A stretch of 64,000 nucleotides of DNA from Pezicula radicicola (GCA_003008705.1 PDUO01000019.1:244552-308551); one strand, 5' to 3'. Positions 33,832 to 45,590 are shown, counted from the stretch's first letter. Numbers and translations: made by a program. The notes: generated by a model not told the origin, from the sequence alone.

Positions 33832-36045
33832 TCACTCATTCCAATTCTCGTGTAGAGTCTCCAAATCAATCTTCCCAACCTCATGTAAGTAATTAGTCCA
33901 TTCATGCTTCTCCTCCTTCCTCTCCCTCTCCGTCCACCCATTTCCAAAGTACTCAAAAAGATTCTTCTCCGCACCTTTTCGTCTGGAGTACTCAAAATCT
34001 TCCCATCGTGGATCTCTTTGTATGGCCAGTCTATGGTGCGCAGTGCCAGGCCACGCGATCAAGTTCCTTGTGTTTCCTTTTCCCTGCTTGAACCAGGAAT
34101 TACAATTATCGCCTGCCGCTTTGTCGTCAAAGTAGGCATTTACAATGGCATTGAAGTCATCCGTGGCCTGCTCAGTAGGGCTTAATGATGAATAAGACTG
34201 TGATTGGACTTTTCTGATGGCCTTTGCAATATAGGTTGCAGATAACTCGCATTGGAGAGGGACGGTTCCACCAGCTCCATTGCCATTCGCCTGCATGACA
34301 AAGAAATAGTTTGGGAACCCCGGTGCCATTATCCCGAAATATGTTTCTGGGAATCCAATTGGTCCTTCAGTAGACCATTTCTCTTGTAAATTGACGTTGT
34401 TCTGGTTGATGATGGGAAATCGTGGAACAAAAGAGTTGGCATGGCCTGTCGCAGCAATGATTGCATCAACTTGACTTTCATTCCCATCAGCCGTTACCAG
34501 CCCTGTCTTCGTAGCCCGGACAATAGGCGAAGAGTGGAAAGTTGTCTTTGGATCGAGTAGTGCCTCAAGGTATCCAGGAGCTGGTGTTGGCCTCTTACAT
34601 CCTGGAGCATAATCCGGAACCAGCTTGTCCAACCATTCCGGGTCGCCTCCAACTCGATCAGACATAGTCTTCCTCCACGCTTCTCTAGTCGCTTCATTCT
34701 CTTTCGATCCCAGTATTCCACCCAAGAAGCCTCCATGAAAGTTCGTCTCCAATGCCTTCCGATAAGCGAGGTATTTCGCAGGGTCTGCTTCGAATTCTGC
34801 ACGCTCAGCAGCGGAATATGAGAGGCCACCAGGATTATCAGCTGATGCAACTATCAAACCTCCTCGGAATGTCGGACTGATCCACACTTTAGAACGAATA
34901 TAATGCTCCAGATGGGCCACCGTAGGAAGAATATTTGGAACAATCTGCATCCCACTTGCTCCATTTCCAATTACGGCCACTCGTTTTCCGGAGTAGTCAT
35001 ACTCAGTATCCCAGTTAGAAGTATGTCTCAGATGACCTTCGTACACATCCTCCAGCCCAGGAATATTTGGATAAGCCCATTGGTTCAATCTCCCAATTGC
35101 CGAGATAAAGAAATCAGCTGTATCTTGAACGACTTCTCCAGTCTCGAGATTCTTAACATCGAAATGCCACTTTGAATCGCTCTGCGACCAGACTGCACGA
35201 ACAACTTGATGTCGAAGCTTCAAGTGAGAAGTAACGTCATACTTCTCGACCACAGACTTGTAGTACTTGTGAATTTCAGGTCCTTCCGCATAGAACTCTG
35301 TCCAATGTGGGTTCGGCTCAAATGTGAGTTGATATGCATGAGAGGGCACATCGCACCTACGGTTGCGTTAGCCTCCCTACTTCTTCTCACAAGATATAAT
35401 TTATTCAGCAGCTAAGTTAAACCCCACGATTTATATCACAAGACATAACTTGTCTAAACCATATACTTTATATGGGTTCAAACCAGTTCAAATTACTGAC
35501 TCGAACTTGTACTTATAAAAGACTTACCTAACCCCAGGATAAATATTCTCAGCCCAAGTACCACCCTTTCTTTCTGTTAGAATGTTGTTTTAAAGAATGG
35601 AACTGTATGGGAAACATACCACGGAAGCATTCTTATCGTAAAGCGTGTAACTCAGATTGCGAATCTTTTTTGATAAGAGTATGGAGGTAGCTATCCCAGC
35701 TATACCTGCTCCTACGATGATAGCCTAGATAATCTCTATGAGCACAAACTTCAAGCGTGAGAGATATCAGGATGTAGAGAAGGCCATTACCTTAACTGGC
35801 CTTTCAGGGTCGAAAGGCTTTTTTTCTGGGATATACTTTGGACGTTCGGTATTCCTGAGGAACTATAGATAGTTGTATCAATGGGATTGCACTTTAAAGC
35901 TGTTGCTATGCATATAATGTAATATACTTACAGGCGAGGGATCTTGAGACCCTGGAGAGAGATGTCGCTTTATTGACTGTAGTCTATCGAGAGGCTTCGA
36001 CGACGATGGTTGAAGCTCACTCTTAAGAGGTTTTGTTGAACTCAT
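33832..36045 (-). CDS. Type I Baeyer-Villiger flavin monooxygenase
   Basis: Five exons: 35932-36045, 35791-35862, 35620-35724, 35528-35565 and 33832-35356 join without phase conflict to 617 residues. The first Rossmann motif is 'AIIVGAGIAGIATSILL' (exon 3), followed by 'GGTWAENIYPGVRCDVPSH'. The Baeyer-Villiger fingerprint (F/Y)xGxxxHxxxW is present as 'YEGHLRHTSNW'. The NADPH Rossmann motif is 'VAVIGNGASGMQIV', and 'IAATGH' follows. All five are in the right order. The enzyme should use FAD, NADPH and O2 to insert oxygen next to a carbonyl, making esters or lactones; it is also near the EtaA/cyclohexanone monooxygenase class. A 38-nt exon 4 is notable. The nearest strong partners are the alpha/beta hydrolase and other oxygenases in this locus. 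Substrate unknown. Confidence 0.9.
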
Positions 36046-37006
36046 GGTGAGTTTGTGTTAATAAATTGCTATGAGCTTTAAATAAAGCTCAGGCAATTGA
36101 GTTCTTCGCATGATGGTCGATAATTAAGTAGAGCGGGCTTGTTGAGAGGAAGATTGATAAGGAAATGTAACAATCTTGATCCAGTGTGGCGTCATCAGTC
36201 ACCACACTCTGTGGTTACCAAATCGCAAACAATCACTTATCTAGAGAGCTGCATGCATATTGTATGCCTCTTTTGTAAGTTTAAATGTCGTAATACCAAG
36301 CTAATTTTCGAGCCCTCGTTGCTGCGTCTTTCCAGGTTGTGGTGGACACATCAAGGAATCCCAGTAAATAAAGTACCTGACCGCTATTAATTCTACGCTA
36401 AACTCAAATCTAGTAATTAGACTTTTATTTGGATATTTACAGTATTTATATTAATTTTCTAGCCCTATATATATTATACTCTTTCCTTCTTCTTTCTGGC
36501 CTGGTCCAAAAAGCAACGACCTAGACTGACCTCAAAATGGTTAGACGGAGGTCTAGAAGAGTTATTTATATTAGTAGACTGAGAAGTCAAAAAGCTAGTC
36601 CAGTCCATGAAATATTGGACCAAGAAGCTGACTTGTCAGCGTTGCACATGATTGTAGCGCTAGTGGAGGCGGGAAACAAACACAGTAGACGGTCTTCCCA
36701 CAGTCACAGAATATATTAGAAATACAACTTTCCTTACGATAAAAAGCCCATCCACCACGAAAATCCACCTATTACATTACCGTAGCGGAACCGGTATCAG
36801 AACTCAAGCAGTCACGTCACCGCTTACCGCTGGCGTCGAGCACCTGTGCTTTATTCAGATTCAAGCACCATCATTCGATTCGTTCACCTCAGCTCTGCGT
36901 TTCAATACCTCAATCCATACCCAAGGCGAAAGGTACTGCATTCGTTCCAATGCTAGGAGCTACTTAAAACTAACACCCAAGTAGAAGAATCGAATATATT
37001 ATTAAG
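36046..37006. other. Intergenic between divergent genes
   Basis: Promoters of the monooxygenase and of the small membrane protein. ORFs 36139-36390 and 36537-36719 carry no motif. GCGGAACCGG at 36785-36794 repeats part of the palindrome seen at 30714, but this could be chance. Confidence 0.4.
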
Positions 37007-37420
37007 ATGCCTCGCAACATTACTAGCAGCATTCGCATGGCTTTCAAGGGAGAGGTGATTAATGGCATCCTTAATCCCGTTCTCCTTAGATTCGGCACCA
37101 AAGGTTACTGGATCCAGTCGCACATATTCTATATCCCCGAGCGATTTGGCTTCTTCTCATCCGGTCCTCCTCGCCTTCAAGTGCGTGAAGCCAACGACTT
37201 TATTATCATATTTTCTTTTATTGGTTTTATGATGGTCCTAGAGATGGCTACCCTCGCTCTTTTATGGCCTGGAGACCAGCATCTGTCGATTTCTAGGCTA
37301 GCAGCAGCGTTTGTAGTACTTGAGGTTATCTCTGCAGTTTTATTCTGGGGTTTGGCGTGTGCCGCCCCTCACCGCGCACCGGACTATGACTGGGGCGACT
37401 GGAAGCTGCAGAAGGAATGA
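37007..37420 (+). CDS. Small two-helix membrane protein, unknown function
   Basis: 137 residues, single exon. Residues about 1-60 are amphipathic ('GEVINGILNPVLLRFG', 'YWIQSHIFYIPERFGFF'). Two hydrophobic helices follow: 'DFIIIFSFIGFMMVLEMATLALL' and 'LAAAFVVLEVISAVLFWGLACAA'. The tail is short and acidic/Trp-rich ('DYDWGDWKLQKE'). I recognise no family. Uninterrupted frame, regular amino-acid composition and a clear helix pair argue that it is real. It sits inside the oxygenase neighbourhood but nothing ties it to the chemistry. Confidence 0.6.
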   Translation: MPRNITSSIRMAFKGEVINGILNPVLLRFGTKGYWIQSHIFYIPERFGFFSSGPPRLQVREANDFIIIFSFIGFMMVLEMATLALLWPGDQHLSISRLAAAFVVLEVISAVLFWGLACAAPHRAPDYDWGDWKLQKE

Positions 37421-39371
37421 TAGTTTTTGTGTTTCAGGATCAGAGCTGAATCTTTAATTTGCAAGGCGGTGACGAGAATCACAAGCAGGAAAGGCTCTGG
37501 GTTTAGGCTGGCTGTAATTGTACCTAGCTTTAGAGGAATCCCTAGTACAGACAACTCGTGTGTTTCTTCTTGCCATCAGTAATTACGGTCACACTGTGCT
37601 AGACAATTCGATGATAGCCATCCTGAAAGCACATGCGAATTGGCCTCCGTGGACAGCTGAGGACAAATTTACCAAGTTGAAGCGCTTTGAGGGTGAAGAG
37701 GTTGACATCTGCGGCCGCTGGGATGCAGACTCGCCTTGCGTTCGTGATCTGTTTACTTCAGGTCGCTCCACCATCCCTTTTGGGTGGAAGCACCTGTTTT
37801 GTTACACTTCGGTATAGACAATTTGCTATTCTCGCGAACGGCCATTCCGGCCATATTTCGCACCCGATATCAACGCTCCAAGCGGACTGTTCTCGAAGTC
37901 TTGCCAGCACTACGGAAAGGCATTCCAGTTACTACCACTACATACTCTAGGGCTCACAGTATGCACGGGACGAACGGAGACCGCCATTAGAACAACGACA
38001 ATCGAACCAACTCGCAAGGACAAATGCTAGACAACAAAAGCAGTTAGCTGAAGAGCTATTCACCAAATCTAGGAGCTACCACAGCGACGATGAATCTAGC
38101 GATGATGAGATGAGCGATGTTGATGATGGAAAATGGGGACAGCGAAAGCAACGTCGAGGATGAACTATGCCCCCATTCCAAACGGAGCGGCAACTTCTAC
38201 GGCCGGAGCAAAGTAATTGGAAAGCTATGGGCAGCAATTCAGACAGGACTACTTACTTATCGACGTCTGGCAGAAGGCAAACCATGGCTTTCTCAAAACT
38301 TCGATACGTGCGGTGTCCTGGCTGTGGAGGTATGATTGGGATGCCATTGCCGGATAACAATATGATGAACGAGTATTGCCCTTGTGGCCGTGTTCGTGAT
38401 GTTACTGATGAGGCATGCCGTTTTGGACTGGAGGACTCGCTTTTAATAGATAAGGGTATACGAAGGAAGGAGGTGAATTTCAATGCACTATTCCTAATTC
38501 GGTTAGTGTTGTTTTCTACTACAGACCAACCTTTCATTCCCTAGTTTTCTAGACAAACAGCAATACAACCATACAACCACGCTTTTGGCTCGCTGGAAAT
38601 ATTCAACATTCAAAGACAGCCCAATAAGAATCTCTGATTAAAATATCATCGTCCAAGATAAGAATCAAACCTCCGAACAGATTTCTTCAGTGCCATCATT
38701 ACGATGCACAATTAGCACAATTGACGACAAATCTTAGCACTGGTCATCAAACTCAGATCGACATGCTCCACCTGCAAAATTCCCATTCGCCGACGGGTGT
38801 AATATGTCTTTATCATGGATATCTACTGAACAGGACCGGTGCAAATTCCAGCGTGGATCCAGACTTGGATCTCATGACGAGATATTTGGATGAGCATCCT
38901 GGCGAGTAGTATGCCCTGTTCTATCGTCCTGATACTGGATACGTATCCACTCATAAGGAGTGCAATTGCTTCGAGATAAGCCATGGCACCGAGACTTCAG
39001 TGTTGGAAAAAGTAATGAAACCTACAAATGATTTCGTTCTCAGTTCCGTGTTATTATGATATACTGAAAACACGTGATTACGGGCCGACAGGAAGCAATT
39101 ACGCTGCCATGTCCGCTTTTTATAGATTAAACTGCGCAAGTCAAGTTGTGTCTGTTCAGCATCTCCACCCTCTGATTCACAGCTTGAAGATCAGTAAATA
39201 GCGATTTGGCACAAAGCTGAGAGCCACTAGTCAAAGCAGATATTGCTGATGGCAGTGATGAATATGCATTAAAATTTACTTGGAAATAATCTATAATACT
39301 TCCTCCTTGGTTGTAGATGATAGCAGACTTAATAATAGATGTTTAAGCAAGTTCTAGTGTCTGTCATCGCA
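37421..39371 (+). pseudogene. Decayed hypothetical gene fragments
   Basis: Protein-like text occurs in short frames that switch: 37518-37817 ('KLKRFEGEEVDICGRWD'), 37784-37990, 38117-38335, 38167-38544 (a possible zinc-ribbon 'RCPGCGGMIG...YCPCG'), and 38721-38909, where 'DLMTRYLDEHPGE' runs into a TAG and the same frame continues 'YALFYRPDTGYVSTHKECNC' to about 39056. I do not recognise the families. Either this is one gene with introns I cannot place, or one or two genes broken by frameshifts and stops. The mixture of in-frame stop and shifting frames favours decay. Confidence 0.35.
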
Positions 39372-40512
39372 TTACATCACTGCAACTGTATCCTTCTTGA
39401 AAATATCCAGCTTATACTCCTCCTCGGTCAACCTACTCCTCGCCAGCCGTCTCCAAACATAATCCCCAGCCACAATAGTCTCGTATTTCTTATCACCACC
39501 TTTCACGCAAGTCTCCAAAGGTTCCAGAATAGACTCATAGTTTGGACCCATGAAGAACGGAATGGAATACCTCTCCTCGCCCGTGATATTCAGAACTCGG
39601 TGGACGGTACTCACGAAAGTATCGTTGCTCCAATAACTCAGCATATCTCCAATATTGACAACGAATGTTCCCGGGATGGGAGGAGCAGACAGCCATTCCC
39701 CCTCAGTGTTGAGGATTTGAAGTGCGGGCTGAGTACCTTGGCATAGGATGGTAAAACACTCGATATCCGTATGAGCGCCAATGCCAAAATTGGAAGATGA
39801 GGTTGGATCCTGTGGTGGGTAGTGAAGTATACGTCCCATTGCTCCAGGCCGAGCAAACATGGCATCGAAATAATTCTCCGGCAACTCCAAGACCAGAGCA
39901 AAGAGACGGACTAGTCGTCTACCAAGTTGCAGGACATTACCATGGTAATCCTTTATGGAAGACTTGAAGTTCGGTATCTGAGGCACATCTGGCCAAACAT
40001 TCGGTCCGACCATTGGGTTGCTTGATTTTTCTTGAAACACATTAGCCTCAATGTTCAAAGAGATTCTACACGAATTTCAACCAACCATTTTCAGGATCTT
40101 CCTCGACTACATCGCCAGCCAACGGGTCCAACTCAGACGCATACCCCCAATTAAACGCCTCATTCAAATCCGCCTTCTTCGTCTCATCCGTCTTCACCTC
40201 CGCAGGTGGCTCATAACCCCTCAAGATCCTACTCTTCTTATAATGAACCTCATCCTTCTTCTCTCTTGGCAATGCGAAGAAGTTCTTAGCTGTCTCAAAG
40301 ATTCCATCGATTACTTCCTGGGGTACATCATGGTCTTTGATGTAGAAAAATCCCACTCTTGTACAAGCATCTCGCATCTCCACTATAAGCTGTGGTACTG
40401 GTGTAGCAAGCGATATCAGTGGAATTTCCGAAAATGATGCTGGGCGAGCTGTATCGGTGGTCTGGATTCGACTTTTGCCTGAGAATGAAGTGAAAGTCGT
40501 TGTTGTTCCCAT
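39372..40512 (-). CDS. 2-oxoglutarate/Fe(II)-dependent dioxygenase (IPNS-like)
   Basis: Exons 40086-40512 and 39372-40030 with a 55-bp intron (donor GTTGGT, branch GCTAAT, acceptor TTTCAAG) give 361 residues. The N-terminal DIOX_N-type region has 'IPLISLATPVPQLIVEMRDA' and 'VGFFYIKDHDVP'. The iron ligands are HTD in 'GIGAHTDIECFTIL' and the distal His in 'STVHRVLN'; the 2-oxoglutarate-binding R-x-S is in 'RYSIPFF'. The joined frame reads 'VVEEDPENEKSSNPMVGP', natural for the family; other donors give a frame mismatch or a 25-bp intron. Relatives hydroxylate, desaturate or cyclise small molecules in fungal secondary metabolism. It lies between decayed fragments and the methyltransferase. Family certain; substrate unknown. 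Confidence 0.88.
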
Positions 40513-41005
40513 CTTGTTTTTGAAAGTCGTGCCTGACCAAAGAACTGTCTATGTGGAAGGGGAACCGATAGAAGTTGCTGAGTTGTAATTTTATGGGGAA
40601 GCTTCTTTGATCATGATATCTATCTTGGTACCAAGATCGAATGTTGTTGGCTGGTGCCCGTCGCCTACGCGCCGTCGGCTTAACCCGCGCTCAAGAACTC
40701 CCACCTTTCAATGATATGAATTTAGGCCCTTTATAATTTTTATACCGAGTGTAAATAACATTTTCAACCGCTATGACTTGGATTATTTCCGTCTCGAAAA
40801 GTTCTGGTTATGAAAAACAAACTGATAAAATACGCCTCGCTACTCGCTTAGGAAATATCGCCAAGTCAAACACCTTGTCAGATTTTTGAAGGATGACTCG
40901 ATTGTAGAATAAAGTAAGGTCTAAAGGGGGTATGTATACACATAAAAGTAAACTTAAAACGTGTCCAAAAGTCACCTGATTTCCGGCTGAACAAGGCCCC
41001 ACAAT
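40513..41005. other. Intergenic: dioxygenase promoter and methyltransferase 3' end
   Basis: No gene. The minus-strand frame 40808-41002 has no motif and lies just beyond the methyltransferase stop. Confidence 0.5.
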
Positions 41006-42754
41006 CTAAGCTTCTGGCGGCTTTTGACCCCAAATGACGAACCTACACAAACGGATCAGTAATTCACTTGCGAAAGATGTGAAGAGGAAACTTACAGAGG
41101 CATATAACTATGAATCCTCGTATCCTTAAACTCCCTCCTCACATCAACCAAAAACGCTTCAGTTTCCTCTAACGACCAACCTAAACCTTGCGTAAAAGTA
41201 CGCAAACTAATCCCCCCCAAACCACCGCACAAATTCTCATGATTCCAGAGACCCAATTCCTTCAACTTCTTATCTTTAGGCCAGTTATTCGTCGGCCATT
41301 TATACTCAATTTTCTTGATGTTAATGAATCCTGCTGTTTTGAGTTGCGCTTCATACTGAAAAGGACTTTCTGCTGATCGGCCGAATTTTTTTATGCCTTC
41401 GATCATCGAGTCGCTCCATTTTTTGAGGGCAGAGTTCTCCGGCCAAGTATTATCCTCGTTTCCCAGTGGGAGCGAAGAGTCGCAGAGCTCAAGAAAACCA
41501 CCTGGGCTCAGATTTCTAGCAGCGGTTACTTAAAAAAATCTCTTTTAGAAAACTCGCAACTGAAAAGTGTAATTCTTACTCATATGCCTGCTCGAAGAAA
41601 CGTGGCCAATCTGCGAAGGAACCGTTCTGAAAACGTTATTTTGGTTGCTCATTAAGTTTACTGGGCTCAGGAGTACTTATCACCATCATCCGACTATATA
41701 TAAAGTCGAATTTATGTTTAAAAGTCCAAGCTTCTTCCAAGTCATCGATCTGAAATATTACATTTGCTGGAATACTGTTCGTTGTCAGTGCTACTGTGGC
41801 TATTCTAAAATTCAAAACACTTACAATGATGGTTGACTGAACAACAAGATTTGTCGTTAGCTTCCTTACTTTAGTTTGAGGATTTGCTTTTACCCACATT
41901 GGGCTGAGATCGATGCCTATAACCTAAATGATATAAACTCATATTGTATTTAGCACGGTATTTTGAGGGGAATGTACTTGTGACTCTGGATATTCATCGG
42001 CTAAGAAATATTAGCCAGTAGCCTATCAAGACTCATATCATCAATGAATACCAAAATCCATAGCCCAGATCCCAGTTCCTGTCCCCTATCATTTGTCAGC
42101 GGCTTCTTTCGAACTATGACTTACTACTGCTTTTTTTTATCTCCCTTGATATGATTGTACGAATAACTTACTACATCAAGTACCCTGTGTAATTTATTCT
42201 CCTTGCCTGCTGGCGAGAGAAACAATTTGTTCTTGAAAGTTAATGCAAAAAGATGATGTTGAAGGTCTACCTGTATGTTTTAGAATCGCGAATATTACAT
42301 ATGGGTTATTAAGTGTAGTCATTACGTACCAAGTCTGTCGTTTTCAGCTTCATCATTAGGGAAGATATATTCTAGCAGATATCATGTAGCTTTGGCTTCA
42401 ATGAATGGCAGGGTACAAGATTACATACTTCCTTCCTTATACGCATGATATGTTCGTCCATTCTCCTTTCGGTACTGCATGATGCTATCACCGATGCTCG
42501 TCGTCGAACTCGCAAGACTCGGCTATTAGAGTTCAAGTTAGTAGTTCATCATGATTGGGGTTTAAGAGTGTAAAGATGCTTTTTGAAACTTACGGTGCCT
42601 AAAGCTGAATCTGCATCGTTGAAGTATGCATCTTCCTGCGACGGAGTGATTTGTTAGCATCGCATCTTGTTCTGATTCGGGCTGGAAACATGCTGATATG
42701 TTGGTTTACCTCTGCTGCGATGGGTTCATTCGTTGCCTGTAGTTCATCCGCCAT
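41006..42754 (-). CDS. LaeA/TAM-type SAM-dependent methyltransferase, 13 exons, 12-nt microexon
   Basis: Exons: 42710-42754, 42594-42635, 42429-42522, 42330-42371, 42172-42266, 42052-42085, 41978-42000, 41898-41923, 41825-41836, 41684-41774, 41580-41626, 41096-41515 and 41006-41042. They sum to 1,008 bp, 335 residues, with all phases consistent. Family landmarks appear in order: 'EDAYFNDADSALG', 'YRKENGRTYHAYKEG', 'RVLDVGTGTGIWAMDFADEY' (SAM motif I), 'VIGIDLSPIQPSFIPANV', 'FQIDDLEEAWTF', 'GSFADWPRFFEQAY', 'LSPGGFLELCDSSLPLGN' and 'FVIWGQKPPEA'. Without the 12-nt exon at 41825 the acidic-loop region is out of frame. Such enzymes methylate small metabolites or act in LaeA-like regulation. Very intron-dense compared with all neighbours. 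Product unknown. Confidence 0.85.
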
Positions 42755-43642
42755 CTTGAGTTCCTTGTGAAGGAAAAGAAGCTCAGTACAACACAAAATT
42801 TCTCAAATATAAGCAGCGAAACTTGAGCTTCAGAGTGCTAGTGCATACGCGACACCAACTGTATTCATATGTCCATTTCGTCCTCCCTCATCAAACAAAG
42901 CAAGATCCCCACTGCAGCAACCCCTCTTCGAGGCAAAAGTCCAACATCTTCATACGTACATTAAACAAGGATTCAACAGTACAAAAACCGAATCCGTGAG
43001 CCAACATTATCGATAGTTGCTTTTAAGCCTTTATATTGGATACCGGTATTCTGGTCGTGCATCGGAGGACCAAGGCGTCCCGGGAATAACATCGCAAGAC
43101 CCATATTTTTGCCAATTATCTAGTTTCTCCGTATGTTTTTTAGCCAGTAGGTGATTCTTGTTGAATATGTAAAGAGACGGTTTGAGATGTGGTTGTAGAC
43201 TGGGTGGAATTCGGGGAGTGGAGAGGAGGATGTCAGCCGAGAAAACTTTGTAAATCAAGAACAATCTTTTAGTAACTGAAGAACCTGGATTGAAAAATTG
43301 TTTTAGCTTGAAGCAATTTTTATCTTTTATAGAGTGTATAAGAACTGAAGGTAAATTGGTCTTCGCTTTTGATCTATTGTTCACGCCTATTGATTCACAG
43401 CATAAAAGTACTTGTACAATACTAAGCGAACATTAATTCAGGTCATAACAATAACATTCAGAATCAAATGAAAATAGACAATGAAATGGCTCAAATGGCA
43501 CTCCAAAAAAAGCAAGAAACTTCCTCCTTTAGACACAAAACAACAGATATTTTCCACAAGAAGACCAACACCAAAACCAAGCTCGATAATTCTAAGTTAA
43601 CCAAGCGCCCACCTATCGAATAAGTTCACCAACACTTCAAAC
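42755..43642. other. Intergenic, no gene seen
   Basis: Upstream of the methyltransferase and of the first secreted paralogue (divergent). The minus-strand frame 43031-43384 carries no motif. Confidence 0.45.
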
Positions 43643-44457
43643 ATGCAACCCACCACTCTCTCAAAGAAACTCTTCCATCTACTCCTCATCCTCCAACTCC
43701 TCCTCACCATCGCCCACTCCGCAGATTCCACAACCGACCCCCTATCCCCCTCAGCAAGAATATTCACCTTCTTCGCCTGGTACCCAGGTCCCAACACCCT
43801 CATAACGCGAGTAAAAAGCACCATGATAGTCCCACAAGAACTACCCACCGGCCCAAACGGACTACAATCACTATGGCCGGGTCTCCAACCCTCAGACGGA
43901 AGTCTCGTATTTCAAAACGTAGTCAGTAATCAGGTTGCAGGAAGTTGGGGATTATTTCTGACAGAGTGTTGTGTTCCTTTGTATACTTATACAGAGTATA
44001 CGCCGTTGTATACTGGGGATTTGGTCACGGCTGATTTTATGAGGGATATGGAGACGGGGAATTGGACGGTTCAATGGAGTGTTGATCGTGGTGTTGTGGG
44101 AATGTTGGAGAATGCGACTTTGTTGAATGGGACTGTTGATGGTATTGTCCCTAATACTGGAAAGCCTCTGGATACTTTTTTTCTGAGTGTGGAGTTGGGG
44201 AGTGGTGCGCAGTGGGAATTTGGACCTGTTGTCTGGCAGAATATTGTGCTGGAAGCTAATACTTCGGATATTGATTGGTGTCATAAGTAGGTTTGCCTTG
44301 TTGATAGATGGTGGATATTATGCTAATTGATGGTCGTTATAGCCCTCATATTACAGTTACGGATTTCAATCTGACGGGGCCAGTGGTTGGAAGGAGAATG
44401 GGTGGGAACATGACTTCGTGTACCATAACGGATCTTGTTTTCGTTCCTCCGAAGTGA
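43643..44457 (+). CDS. Secreted hypothetical protein, tandem paralogue 1
   Basis: Exons 43643-44286 and 44343-44457 (56-bp intron, phase 2) give 252 residues. Signal peptide at residues 1-26 (ends 'LLLTIAHSADS'). The mature part has 'FFAWYPGPNTLITRVKSTMI', 'LWPGLQPSDGSLVFQNVVSN', 'SWGLFLTECCVPL', 'GNWTVQWSV', 'QWEFGPVVWQNIVLEAN', 'IDWCHN', then 'DFNLTGP' and 'CTITDLVF' in exon 2. The pattern is a beta-rich, extracellular, N-glycosylated domain with conserved Cys. I recognise the type as a recurring uncharacterised fungal secreted family, not an enzyme I can name. The downstream gene at 45591 is clearly homologous with the same intron position, so a local duplication occurred. A host- or wall-interacting role is possible but not shown. 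Confidence 0.8.
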
Positions 44458-45590
44458 GGATGTAAATATATTCTCAAAGAAAGAGCGAATAAAAGTATGG
44501 CTGGTTATAAGAGCAGAGGAGTGAAATTTAAGCTTGGAACAGAAGCTTTGGAGATCAATAGATCAGTTGAGAACATGCAGAGTAAGTGGATTCCTAAGTC
44601 AACACATAGCTAAAATAGATTCACGGGCTCACATAAACTTCGTGGCCACGACTCTCCTATTGCCGCTATTAAGGCAATGCAAAATTAGCAATGCCTCAAG
44701 CAAAAGCTGGCATCGGTTAACTAGCTCGGTGTCACTGAATCTGTTAACCTTTCAACATCTGACGCCACCAGTCCTTCCACCTCTGACATGGCTCTTCCTG
44801 AACTACTCAAAAGTCCTCTTGCTCGATCAACGCCTAACTATGTCGTACCTGTCGCCCTTCTTTTATAAGAGTTCTAACCTATGGCAGCTAATCATCGCGA
44901 AAGGATTAGGTCTATTTGCTGTCATCCGGTCTAGGCTTGTCACTGCTAAGTTTGAAATACATTCCATCCGTGAAGTTTCAAGGGACATTTTGGACGCAGG
45001 CGATCTAGGAGGATCCGCTGGTAGGAAACCTGCTGTACGTAACCCTGTATCGAACCATGCTGGGTGCTAGCTGAGTTGTTAGCCGATTGAGGTAGTAAGT
45101 CCAGCGCATGTAAAGTTTCAGCCTGCTCTTCCTGCCAAATATTGCGACTGCTAGAAGACTATACCATTGGAAGTTAATATGTTGTGCGGTTGTTATTGTT
45201 CCCAATGAATTCAAGTTATTGCTATTAACACGTTGCTTATAAACAATATTATCTCTGATTTTAAGAAGTGTAAGGGGGCGTACACATATCATTCGGCCAG
45301 GTATTCGTACACGGAATTTATTTCTAACCTTGTGTATGCACCTTTACCCGGAGTTTGATTATTACGTTAAGAGGGAACTCCTTTTTGCCTCATGACTAGT
45401 GGATGGCAAGGCAATGTGAAAATTGACAATGGGTGAATAATCTCCATGATTCACGATTGCGACTCGCAGACAAGCCAAAACCAATCTTCGGGAAAGCCCT
45501 CAACCCACAAAAACAAATGGTTTTCGCAGAACAATTGCGCAAAAGACAAAGCAAACGCCCTTTCGTACAGCCTCGCTCTCACATGTCTCA
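44458..45590. other. Spacer between the two secreted paralogues
   Basis: The plus-strand frame 44534-45070 (178 codons) lacks a signal peptide, motif or codon pattern like its neighbours, and I do not call it. The minus frame 45005-45292 overlaps it. Nothing else is supported. Confidence 0.4.

Noticed and set aside
36785..36794. GCGGAACCGG as a second copy of the promoter palindrome
   Set aside because: Only a half-site matches, and a 7-9 bp match is expected by chance in a window of this size; kept only as a test item.
23497..42754. A classical PKS, NRPS or terpene cluster
   Set aside because: No KS, A/C/T, terpene-cyclase or prenyltransferase motif was found in any frame.
44534..45070. 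178-codon plus-strand ORF between the secreted paralogues
   Set aside because: No signal peptide, motif or homology to either neighbour; composition looks like chance.
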